Source: Opitutaceae bacterium (GTDB lineage Bacteria > Verrucomicrobiota > Verrucomicrobiia > Opitutales > Opitutaceae). From it: a stretch of DNA of 64,000 nucleotides. The DNA lies in NCBI GenBank assembly GCA_016794625.1, contig JAEUGY010000016.1, positions 62,001 to 126,000 on the forward strand, read 5' to 3'. The position numbers and the translations under genes are program-made. Positions 17,301 to 24,444 of the stretch are shown here, in pieces (position 1 is the first letter of the stretch; each line of letters opens with the position of its first letter). The notes under the pieces were generated by a model. It was given only the letters and a program-made list of their open reading frames with translations. It ran no database searches and had not been told where the DNA came from.

Positions 17301-17401
17301 GTCGTGCGCTTCCATCGAGGGCGCGAGGGGCTGGCGGGGTCGACCCCTGAGGTGGCAGTCGACAATCGAGGCGCAGCTCGCCATGGTTGGCCGTGTCGTG
17401 C

Positions 17402-18091
17402 ATGATTAACTACGAACACTCCCGCAATCGGGCGGCCACGGTCTTTGCCGTTGCACTCATCGTGTTCGTGCCGGCCCTGGTGGTGCCGAGATCAGGAACC
17501 GACCTGACCTTTAGAAAACTGCTCTTGTTCGGCAGCCTTTCGACCCTGCTGATCAGCGGAGTCTGGCTCGCCGTCCGATGGGACGAAGCGAAACGGTACC
17601 TGCGTCTGAAGGCCGGAAAGGGAGTGATCGCCCGATGGACCATCGATCCCGCCCGTTGGGAGTGGTTTCGCCGTCACAGTCAGGAGTGGGACAAACGCGA
17701 CGGCGTGCGACCCAACGACGCCAACCTCGAACAGGCGCCTGGCCCTGCGGGAGTCGAAGTGGTGGTGACCCGCGACGGCATCGCCATCGGCAACGACTTT
17801 AGTCCGCTCGAAAAGGATGTCGCGATCACGGTGCACAGGGATTGGATGCAGTTTCACCAGGTCATTCCCAAACCCCGGGGCCCTGCGCTCCACCTGGTCC
17901 TCCGCCTGCCCCTGGCGCCCGGGAGCGAACCTCTGGCCGCTGAAATTCAAAAAGCCTACCGCACTGCGCTCGCGGCTGCGCCTTTCACCCGCCGAGCCCT
18001 GCTTTATCTGGGTCTGGGCATTCTCGTGGGGATGCCGGCGTTGACCACCGTCATTTGGTTGATCGCGAAGGCCACCGGCTGGCTAAAGTGA
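17402..18091 (+). CDS. Membrane protein of unknown function
   Basis: This 229-residue protein starts at the ATG at 17402. There are two N-terminal membrane segments (about 8-30 and 37-57), a soluble middle part, and a C-terminal hydrophobic segment (LLYLGLGILVGMPALTTVIW). The middle part has ARWTIDPARWEWFRRH and VVVTRDGIAIGNDF, reminiscent of PH-like bacterial membrane proteins, but this is not certain. The 5' side is occupied by repeat DNA, so its promoter must lie in or beside the 130-bp repeats. No operon partner is obvious. Confidence 0.7.
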   Translation: MINYEHSRNRAATVFAVALIVFVPALVVPRSGTDLTFRKLLLFGSLSTLLISGVWLAVRWDEAKRYLRLKAGKGVIARWTIDPARWEWFRRHSQEWDKRDGVRPNDANLEQAPGPAGVEVVVTRDGIAIGNDFSPLEKDVAITVHRDWMQFHQVIPKPRGPALHLVLRLPLAPGSEPLAAEIQKAYRTALAAAPFTRRALLYLGLGILVGMPALTTVIWLIAKATGWLK

Positions 18092-18128
18092 ACCGTCATT
18101 TGACCGGGAGAAGCCGATGGGATCCGTC

Positions 18129-18175
18129 CCTCGTGTTTGCGGCACAAGATGGGTCCACCGGCTGCAGGATTCGGC
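18129..18175. repeat. Dispersed element, copy 1
   Basis: About 47 bp here (GTTTGCGGCACAAG.. to GCAGGATTCGGC) match 20836-20885 at roughly 80 percent by eye in the same orientation. The shared core GTCCACCG and GCAGGATTCG is identical. Both copies are intergenic. Confidence 0.5.
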
Positions 18176-18203
18176 ATCCGTTTCTCGATCCGTGGATCGC
18201 GCC

Positions 18204-19001
18204 TCAGACGTGAATCTTCGCTTCCATGTAGAGGAAGGACGTCCCGGAGAGTTTCACCCGCGAGTCCGCGAGGGTGCAGGCCAGTTCTCCTCCTCGGGCC
18301 GATAGCTGTCGCGCCACAAACGTCGTGCCGCCGATTCGTGCCGCCCAGAAAGGGACGAGCGCACAATGAGCCGACCCCGTCACGGGATCCTCCGGCACTC
18401 CGGCCTGGGGCGCAAAGAAGCGGGAGACAAAATGAGCGCCATCGACCCCTGGAGCCGTCACGATGACTCCCCGTCCTCCCAATGCGGCGACTTTCTGGAT
18501 GTCCGGGCGGAGGGTTCTGACGGCATGGGCGTCAGCCACGAGGACGAGAAGATCAAACGGCGTGCGTCCAATCCAGACCGCGGCAGCGCCGAGGGCTTCA
18601 GCCACCCTCGAGGCCACCTCCGGGGAAGGTTCAGCGTGGGTTTCCAAGGCAGGAAAATCCAGTTCCAACCCTTCGCCGGCGCGCGTCACCACCAACGGTC
18701 CGCTCCGCGAATCAAATGTCACGCGCTCGTCCACGGTGCGGAGCACATGAAAGAGGACGTACGCAGTTGCCAGCGTGGCATGGCCGCACAAATCGACTTC
18801 TACCGTCGGCGTGAACCACCGCAGGTGATACCGCTCAACGCCGATCGGAACGAAGAACGCTGTTTCCGCCAGTCCGTTCTCGAACGCGATCTTCTGCATC
18901 ACCTCGTCATCGAGCCACTGATCAAGCGGAACGACCGCGGCCGGATTGCCAGTGAAGGGCCTCGAGGCGAACGCATCGACCCAATAAAGCGGAAGCGTCA
19001 T
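18204..19001 (-). CDS. PhzF-family isomerase/epimerase
   Basis: This 265-residue cytosolic protein has two symmetrical lobes of the diaminopimelate-epimerase-like fold. Family hallmarks are present: VDAFASRPFTGNPAAV at the N-terminus, the conserved catalytic-type Glu in NGLAETAFF, the glycine-rich CGHATLAT, and GVPEDPVTGSAHCAL near residue 220. The start at 19001 is preferred because the family begins at this point (LPLYWVDAF). The specific substrate is unknown, since most family members outside phenazine clusters are unassigned. A MOSC-domain gene lies 57 bp upstream on the same strand and is probably co-transcribed. Confidence 0.9.
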   Translation of the reverse strand: MTLPLYWVDAFASRPFTGNPAAVVPLDQWLDDEVMQKIAFENGLAETAFFVPIGVERYHLRWFTPTVEVDLCGHATLATAYVLFHVLRTVDERVTFDSRSGPLVVTRAGEGLELDFPALETHAEPSPEVASRVAEALGAAAVWIGRTPFDLLVLVADAHAVRTLRPDIQKVAALGGRGVIVTAPGVDGAHFVSRFFAPQAGVPEDPVTGSAHCALVPFWAARIGGTTFVARQLSARGGELACTLADSRVKLSGTSFLYMEAKIHV

Positions 19002-19058
19002 CGTAGTTGAAAACAGGGTACGTACAGCTGCTCGGCAAAGCGGAGGCTTGTGCATCCA

Positions 19059-19520
19059 TCACACACTCTGGATTTTGTCCCCGACCCGAATCTCCCCCTC
19101 CGTTAGAATCCGTGTTCGCAATCCGCCCCGATGCACCAGTCCCCGCAGCACCGCCGGTGCCGTGATCTTGGACAGATAATGGCAGGGCTCGCACAGCCGC
19201 AGGCCCCGGAAACGAATTTCACCCACCAAGAACTCACGTCCGACCAGCGCGTTCAGATCGATCCCTCGGGTGACGACATTGCGCCGCGCGTCCTTGCCCG
19301 TGAACGCCATGCCTGATTCCGCCACAAACGTATCGATCGCCTCCTGCGCTATGAAGGTGATCTCGAAATCCGGCCGCTGTGGGGTCGGTGAAAACGTCCC
19401 GATCCCGGCGAAGTAGCGATCGCCCTCGATCCCGCGACCCGGGATCACGCGTGCGCTCTCGACCGAACGCATCGTTTCGGACGGTGACGGGGCGATGAGG
19501 ATTTCGGTGACCGATGGCAT
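19059..19520 (-). CDS. MOSC-domain protein
   Basis: This 153-residue stand-alone MOSC (molybdenum cofactor sulfurase C-terminal) domain has the expected GRGIEGDRYF near residue 28-37, RRNVVTRGIDLNALVG, and a conserved cysteine segment LCEPCHYL, with the Cys thought to handle sulfur or bind the molybdenum cofactor. Family members bind or transfer sulfur in metal-sulfur cofactor metabolism, including the YiiM/mARC-like group. It probably forms a two-gene unit with the PhzF gene downstream. The 130-bp repeat cluster lies directly upstream, leaving about 90 bp for a promoter. Confidence 0.88.
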   Translation of the reverse strand: MPSVTEILIAPSPSETMRSVESARVIPGRGIEGDRYFAGIGTFSPTPQRPDFEITFIAQEAIDTFVAESGMAFTGKDARRNVVTRGIDLNALVGREFLVGEIRFRGLRLCEPCHYLSKITAPAVLRGLVHRGGLRTRILTEGEIRVGDKIQSV

Positions 19521-19609
19521 CGATAGGACGCCCAGACTTCCTTCCCGCCTCGCGATTGGCGACTCCCAACGGCAAGAAGCTCACTGACACCGAAACCGTT
19601 TTTCCCACG

Positions 19610-20175
19610 GCACAGAGTGGGGAAAGACCGTGGTTCGGATTGGAGTACACGGAACGACCGATCCGTCACTCTGTGTATTCCGTGCAATCCGTGTTCAAAA
19701 ATCCGATCGGCAGACTTTTAACCACAGAGAGCACAGAATGCACAGAGTGGGGGAAAGTCCGAGGTTCAGATTGGAGTACGCCGACGACCGGTTCGTCACT
19801 CTGTGCATTCCGTGCAATCCGTGGTCAAAATTCCGATTGGCAGACTTTGAACCACAGAGAGCACGGATTGCACAGAGTGGGGGAAAGTCCGTGGTCCGGA
19901 TTGGAGTACGCCGACGACCGGTTCGTCACTCTGTGCATTCCGTGCAATCCGTGGTCAAAAATCCGATCGGCAGACTTTGAACCACAGAGAGCACAGAATG
20001 CACAGAGTGGTAGAAAGTCCGAGGTTCAGATTGGAGTACGCCGACGACCGGTTCGTCACTCTGTGTATTCCGTGCAATCCGTGGTCAAAAATCCGATCGG
20101 CAGACTTTTAACCACAGAGAGCACAGAATGCACAGAGTGGGGGGGGGTCCGTGGTTCGGATGGGAGTGCGGTCAT
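19610..20175. repeat. 130-bp tandem repeat, cluster 2 (about 4.3 units)
   Basis: Repeated landmarks (TTGGAGTAC) occur at 19640, 19771, 19901 and 20031, with a diverged one at 20160: steps of 131, 130, 130 and 129 bp. Each unit has the same imperfect inverted arms as cluster 1, for example 19797-19825 against 19851-19879. All six frames give only low-complexity peptides. The array fills the gap between MOSC and VOC genes. Confidence 0.92.
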
Positions 20176-20235
20176 GCTCGTCCACCGAGGGCGCGACGGG
20201 CCGTCGGGGTTGACCCGGACAACGGATGCGGAGGC

Positions 20236-20622
20236 TTATTGACCTGCAGGCGGCTGCCACAGCTCGATGCGGTTACCGTCGGGATCCATGACCCAGCCGA
20301 ATTTTCCGTACTCCGACTCCTCCACCTTGGGGTCGACAGTGCATCCTTCGGCGCGGAGGACGGCGATGAGCGCGTGGAGGTCGGCCACCCGGTAGTTCAC
20401 CATGAAGGGGGCCTTGCTGGGAGCGAAGTACTTGTCGCTGTCCTCGAACGTGCTCCAGACGGTGGAACCGGTTCCGGTCGGATTGTCGGGACCGGCCCAG
20501 CGGAAAACCAAGCCGCCCCAAGGTTCGAGTTCAAAACCGAGATGGGTGCGGTACCACTCCCGCAGAACCTCGGGCTGTTTGGATTTGATGAAAATGCCGC
20601 CAATACCGGTAACGCGTTTCAT
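20236..20622 (-). CDS. VOC-superfamily (glyoxalase-like) protein
   Basis: This is a 128-residue single-module vicinal-oxygen-chelate protein. It starts at the ATG at 20622 (MKRVTGIGGIFIKSK). Paired beta-alpha-beta-beta-beta halves are seen: GGIFIKSKQPEVLREWY with LGFELEPWGG in the first, and NYRVADLHALIAVL with GWVMDPDGNRIELWQPP in the second, where DPDGNRIELW is typical of the family's C-terminal metal-ligand strand. Function ranges from glyoxalase to antibiotic resistance to dioxygenase, and cannot be narrowed. The gene directly abuts the 130-bp repeat array on its 3' side. Confidence 0.88.
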   Translation of the reverse strand: MKRVTGIGGIFIKSKQPEVLREWYRTHLGFELEPWGGLVFRWAGPDNPTGTGSTVWSTFEDSDKYFAPSKAPFMVNYRVADLHALIAVLRAEGCTVDPKVEESEYGKFGWVMDPDGNRIELWQPPAGQ

Positions 20623-21097
20623 GGGTGGGGAGGGCAACAAACTAGGGGGATGATTCGGCCGCTGGCAAACCCGACGGCCGGGAATCCGGAGTCTGGGGAC
20701 AGACGGGTGGAACGGGTCTTGGAGCCGAACCTGCAAGCTCGACCCCGATGACGTCCGAGGTGCAACAAGGACGCAACGGCCACGGATGGAGGCGCCATGA
20801 CGCGGGTGTCCTAGCCAGAAGAAGGATGGGTCAGACTCCGCTGTTTGTGACACGAGGTGCGTCCACCGACCGCAGGATTCGCCCATAAGCTTGTTGAGCA
20901 AAGGATTGGGATGATGTTTTAGATCAGAATTCCGTCGGGTACGCGGATTGGTATCAGCCAGAACCGTCAACAAGAGGTCCTGACGCCACGGGTTGGACCC
21001 CGTCTGGAAGGTTCCTCGATTGGAGAGGGGCCTCTCTCGGCCGGTGGTCCTTTTTGTGTAACCGGGGGGAGCGAACGGGGGTAGGGAGGGGGACGTT
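20623..21097. other. Intergenic, no gene recognised
   Basis: This is 475 bp between divergent genes. It holds one copy of the dispersed element (20836-20885), a GAGAGG-GG-CCTCTC hairpin near 21025, and, just before 21098, the purine-rich GGGAGGGGG that serves as Shine-Dalgarno for the downstream gene. Nothing else is supported. Confidence 0.5.
20836..20885. repeat. Dispersed element, copy 2
   Basis: This is the partner of 18129-18175, with about 80 percent match by eye over 47 bp, including GTCCACCG and GCAGGATTCG. Confidence 0.5.
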
Positions 21098-22177
21098 ATG
21101 CTGTCGTTTCGTACTTTCGTGGCTTGGAGTCTGAATTCGCTTCGTTGGCTTGGGCTGGCGGGCATGGCGCTGGGGCTGGGAGGAAGGGTAGGTGCGGCTG
21201 AGGGAACGGGGGCGGTGCGGGATGACTTTTCGCCGTCGGTGAAGCTGGCGCCGTTTGTGGTGCAGGGGGAATCGCTGGAGGTGTCGATCCATGCGCGGTC
21301 GGGGCGGGACCGGCGGTACGCGGAGCGCTTCTCCGAGGACGTCCTCAAGGTGGTCTACGAAGGGCTGACGCCGTCCACGGGCCGGGGTTTGGTCATCATC
21401 GGCAAGGAAGGCGAACCTCACCCGATCCGCTGCTTTCGCCGCTTTATCGCCCTGGCCGATGCGGGGCAGCTGGATCCGGAGGTCGCCGCCCGGGGACGGC
21501 AGGTGTACGGGCTGCTGAACTACTGGGAACGGAGCATCCGCCAGCGGCAGGGGGCCGGTTCGGAGGAGGCGGACACGGGCGGATCCACACGTCTGGAGGG
21601 CATGGACATCGATCTGGAGCAGATTTTCACCGCCTTTCCGCTGCCCTTGGAGGGGGTCGGCGCGCGGCTTTACCAACTGGCCTGGGCCGAGAAATTCGAC
21701 GACGCGAAAGTCGAGGCGCGGTTGCGATCCCTAAAGGCCGCCGACTTGGACAGCACCCTCTTCACGCGGTTCGATTGGGTATTCTATCTGCCCCCGCGCA
21801 ATGCGCTCGATCGCATGCTCGACGACCTGATCGCCGCGAAACTGAAGGAGGAGAAGGCGGGCCTGATGGCGCGCATGGCGGTGAAGAGCGTCATGCTGGT
21901 TGTGAAACCCAAACTGCGGCGGATCTTCGAGGCGCTGCGCAAAGGCATGCTCCTGGAAACGGTGGCCGACGCGCGCACGTCGTTCTCACAACCCGAACTG
22001 AACACGCTCATGGGCGTGTACATCAAGGCCCTGGTGCCCGACAAGGACGACGACGACAAGCCCCAGCCCGCGGCGGCCGCGGGATCCGAACATGAGCGAG
22101 CGGTGAGAGCGGTGGCGGCGGCAGCGGCGAAGCTGCCGCCGAAAGGCGGACAGGGAACGCTGAACGTCGAACGTTGA
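21098..22177 (+). CDS. Exported hypothetical protein
   Basis: This 359-residue protein has a signal peptide (about residues 1-34, cleavage near VGAAEG). The ATG at 21098 is preceded by a strong GGGAGGGGG ribosome-binding site. The mature part opens with FSPSVKLAPFVVQGESLEVS, the KLAPFVV(Q/N) style segment often seen at the mature start of TonB-linked or envelope proteins in this group. It continues as a helical protein with KPKLRRIFEALRKGM and an acidic tract DKDDDDK. No family is recognised. The final residues (GTLNVER) and the stop codon come from a 7-nt-period repeat, so the C-terminus may not be original. Confidence 0.7.
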   Translation: MLSFRTFVAWSLNSLRWLGLAGMALGLGGRVGAAEGTGAVRDDFSPSVKLAPFVVQGESLEVSIHARSGRDRRYAERFSEDVLKVVYEGLTPSTGRGLVIIGKEGEPHPIRCFRRFIALADAGQLDPEVAARGRQVYGLLNYWERSIRQRQGAGSEEADTGGSTRLEGMDIDLEQIFTAFPLPLEGVGARLYQLAWAEKFDDAKVEARLRSLKAADLDSTLFTRFDWVFYLPPRNALDRMLDDLIAAKLKEEKAGLMARMAVKSVMLVVKPKLRRIFEALRKGMLLETVADARTSFSQPELNTLMGVYIKALVPDKDDDDKPQPAAAAGSEHERAVRAVAAAAAKLPPKGGQGTLNVER

Positions 22178-22194
22178 ACTTTTAATGCTGAAGT
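22154..22194. repeat. 7-nt-period array at gene end (CGCTGAA type)
   Basis: Units CGCTGAA, CGTCGAA, CGTTGAA, CTTTTAA and TGCTGAA run in series across the stop codon of the preceding gene (22175-22177). Related arrays are at 48243 and 54711. Confidence 0.75.
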
Positions 22195-22286
22195 AGTGCT
22201 ACCAAGACGGTGCTACGAAGACATCATATCCACTTCTGTTTCAGGAAATCCTATCCAGCGGATTTGAAGTTGAGGTGGACACAAGT

Positions 22287-22309
22287 GTGGCTGCGGCTTT
22301 AGCCGCATT
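22287..22309. repeat. 23-nt dispersed palindromic element
   Basis: It contains the perfect palindrome GCGGCTTTAGCCGC. All 23 bases recur in inverted orientation at 54943-54965. Confidence 0.7.
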
Positions 22310-22431
22310 CGGGAAATGCTCTCTCAGGATTAAATCTGGTTTCCGCGAGCTCCGTGCCTTCGTGCGAGGAACGATTCGATGCTTCGGAAGTCGGACGGCT
22401 CGCACCGGGGCGCCGGGGGTTGGGGCCAGGC

Positions 22432-22480
22432 TTCTGGCGTCTGAATTCTGGCGTCTGAATTCTGGATCCTGGATTCTCGC
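22432..22480. repeat. 14-nt-period array
   Basis: TTCTGGCGTCTGAA occurs twice in tandem (22432-22445, 22446-22459), followed by a diverged third unit TTCTGGATCCTGGA. The period is twice that of the 7-nt arrays elsewhere. Confidence 0.7.
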
Positions 22481-22922
22481 CTCACGCCCGCTTGGCTAGG
22501 GTCGGGGCTTGCAGTGAAGGTGGAGGGCGGCCTGTTTGAGGTGGGTGGATTACTCGCTCCCGTCATGTAAAACGTCCTGCTATGATTCGCCTTGGGTCTG
22601 ATGGTAATGGAGCCAATTCGAAGACGTCAGGTCTTGACTCGTGAACGAGCGGATTGGCGAGTATGCGTGGAAGGAAGATCGTCTCTAGGGTAGTCGCGGG
22701 TACGTCGGTCAAGAATCAAGACCGACCGTGTTCGGTTTGTGCCACCCCAACACCTGCCTGATCGCGTTCAATGGCGTATTCACTTTTCCGAGCGATCTCA
22801 GCTCTGGGCCGTGCTCCAGGCGGCGCCTGCCTCCGGCCCGGACCACGATCTTGGATCCTCCCTTGAGCCAATACCCCTTCTTCTGGTCTTTCCTTGGGCC
22901 GGCTTTCGCCTATACATCCGCC

Positions 22923-24377
22923 ATGAAGGCTGACCCCGTTTATGGCCCGGTCCTGGAGGAAACCGTGCGACACGCTCTGGCTTTCCTCACGTCTCTGCCG
23001 CAGTCATCAGTCGCTGCCACCGCCACCTTGGAGACGTTGCGCGAACGGTTGGGTCGGCCCCTGCCGGCCGGCCCCCGTGATCCGAGCGTGGTCATCGATC
23101 AGCTCGTGCGTGATGTGGAAGGGGGTCTGACGGGCAACGCCGGCGGGCGATTCTATGCCTGGGTCATCGGTGGTAGTTTGCCCGCGGCGCTGGCCGCTGA
23201 CTGGATGACCTCCGCCTGGGACCAGAATGCGGGCATGTATGCCGTGGCTCCGGCGGCCGCGGTGGTCGAGGAGGTCTGCGGTCGCTGGCTGCTGGACCTG
23301 CTCGGTCTGCCACCCCAAGCCAGCTTCGCTTTGGTCACCGGCTGCCAGATGGCGCACGTCACCTGCCTCGCGGCCGCACGCAATGGCGTGCTGGCGCGGC
23401 ATGGCTGGGACGTCGAACAACGCGGACTCATAGGTGCGCCGCCCATCCGGGTCATCACAGGGGATCAACGCCATGGTACGATTGAGCGTGCGCTTCGTTT
23501 GCTGGGTCTGGGCCGGGATTGCATCGTCGACATCCCGGTCGCGGCCAATGGCCAGCTCACCGCCGCGGCGCTGGCCCCCGTGTTGGCCGCCTCCCCGGGG
23601 CAACCCACCATCGTTCTCCTGCAGGCCGGGGATTTGAACACCGGCTCATTCGATCCGTTCTTGGAGATCATTCCGCTCGCCCATCAGTCCGGGGCCTGGG
23701 TCCACGTCGATGGTGCGTTCGGGCTCTGGGCCGCAGCCAGTCCGGCGCACCGCCATTTCACCGAAGGGATCGAAGGGGCAGACTCCTGGGCCACCGACGG
23801 CCACAAGTGGCTCAACGTCCCCTATGATTGTGGCTATGCATTCGTGACGGACCGCGAGGCCCACTACCGTTCGATGGGACACCATGCGAACTACCTCACG
23901 CACTCCGAGGCCGCGCGCGACCAGGTGGACTGGAATCCCGAATACTCCCGGCGCGCCCGCGGATTCGCCACCTACGCTGCTCTCGCCAGCCTGGGCCGTG
24001 AAGGGGTCGCCCGCCTCGTCGCCGGCTGCTGCGAGCACGCCCTGGCGCTCGTGACGCGGGCTGGCGCCCTGCCCGGGGCGGAGGTGCTGCATGTTCCGCA
24101 TATCAACCAGGGCCTGCTGCGTTTCCCCGATCCCGCCCCCGGGGCGACGGCGCAGGACCACGACCGGCACACCGAAGCCGTCGTGGCCCGGGTGGTCGCC
24201 TCCGGTGAGGCGATGTTTGCCTGCACCACCTGGCGGGGCCGGCGCTGCATGCGCGTGTCTGTCTGCGGCTGGGCCACCACCGAGACGGACATTGAGCGGG
24301 CCGTGCAGGCGATCGATCAGGCCCTGCGAAGCGCAACCACGCGACGGTCCGCACCGGCAAGGACTTCGCCGAGCTGA
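22923..24377 (+). CDS. PLP-dependent decarboxylase (group II, aromatic-amino-acid type)
   Basis: This 484-residue cytosolic fold-type I enzyme starts at the ATG at 22923, where homologues begin. PLP-site motifs are present: HVDGAFGLWA (Asp pairing with the PLP pyridine nitrogen) and TDGHKWLNVPYDCG, in which Lys295 forms the Schiff base. ITGDQRHGTIERALRLLGLG matches the family's cofactor-stacking histidine segment. Substrates could be tyrosine, tryptophan, DOPA or a related amino acid; some members of this group act as aldehyde synthases or aminotransferases. A second, different PLP decarboxylase lies at 30048. A metallohydrolase gene follows after 67 bp. Confidence 0.88.
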   Translation: MKADPVYGPVLEETVRHALAFLTSLPQSSVAATATLETLRERLGRPLPAGPRDPSVVIDQLVRDVEGGLTGNAGGRFYAWVIGGSLPAALAADWMTSAWDQNAGMYAVAPAAAVVEEVCGRWLLDLLGLPPQASFALVTGCQMAHVTCLAAARNGVLARHGWDVEQRGLIGAPPIRVITGDQRHGTIERALRLLGLGRDCIVDIPVAANGQLTAAALAPVLAASPGQPTIVLLQAGDLNTGSFDPFLEIIPLAHQSGAWVHVDGAFGLWAAASPAHRHFTEGIEGADSWATDGHKWLNVPYDCGYAFVTDREAHYRSMGHHANYLTHSEAARDQVDWNPEYSRRARGFATYAALASLGREGVARLVAGCCEHALALVTRAGALPGAEVLHVPHINQGLLRFPDPAPGATAQDHDRHTEAVVARVVASGEAMFACTTWRGRRCMRVSVCGWATTETDIERAVQAIDQALRSATTRRSAPARTSPS

Positions 24378-24444
24378 GCGACCAGCGCATGCACCGGTGT
24401 TTTCACGTGACGCGCGCCGACCTTTGTTCCTTTTGGATCACGCC

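Larger units (their letters stand above)
22178..22922. other. Long intergenic region made of repeats
   Basis: This is 745 bp without a credible gene. It holds the end of the CGCTGAA array, a palindrome at 22287-22309 shared with 54943-54965, and a 14-nt-period array at 22432-22480. Positions 22500-22920 show no feature that I can support beyond the probable promoter of the next gene. Confidence 0.6.

Noticed and set aside
17034..20175. Possible CRISPR array
   Set aside because: Units are about 130 bp and nearly identical throughout, with no short repeat/unique spacer alternation and no cas genes.
19514..20242. 242-codon frame across the 130-bp repeats
   Set aside because: The peptide simply repeats the DNA unit (TTESTECTE-like words) and changes frame meaning with each unit. 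It has no start context and no family.
22275..22499. Small plus-strand frame of 74 codons
   Set aside because: It runs through a palindrome and a 14-nt repeat, with no ribosome-binding site and no recognisable product.
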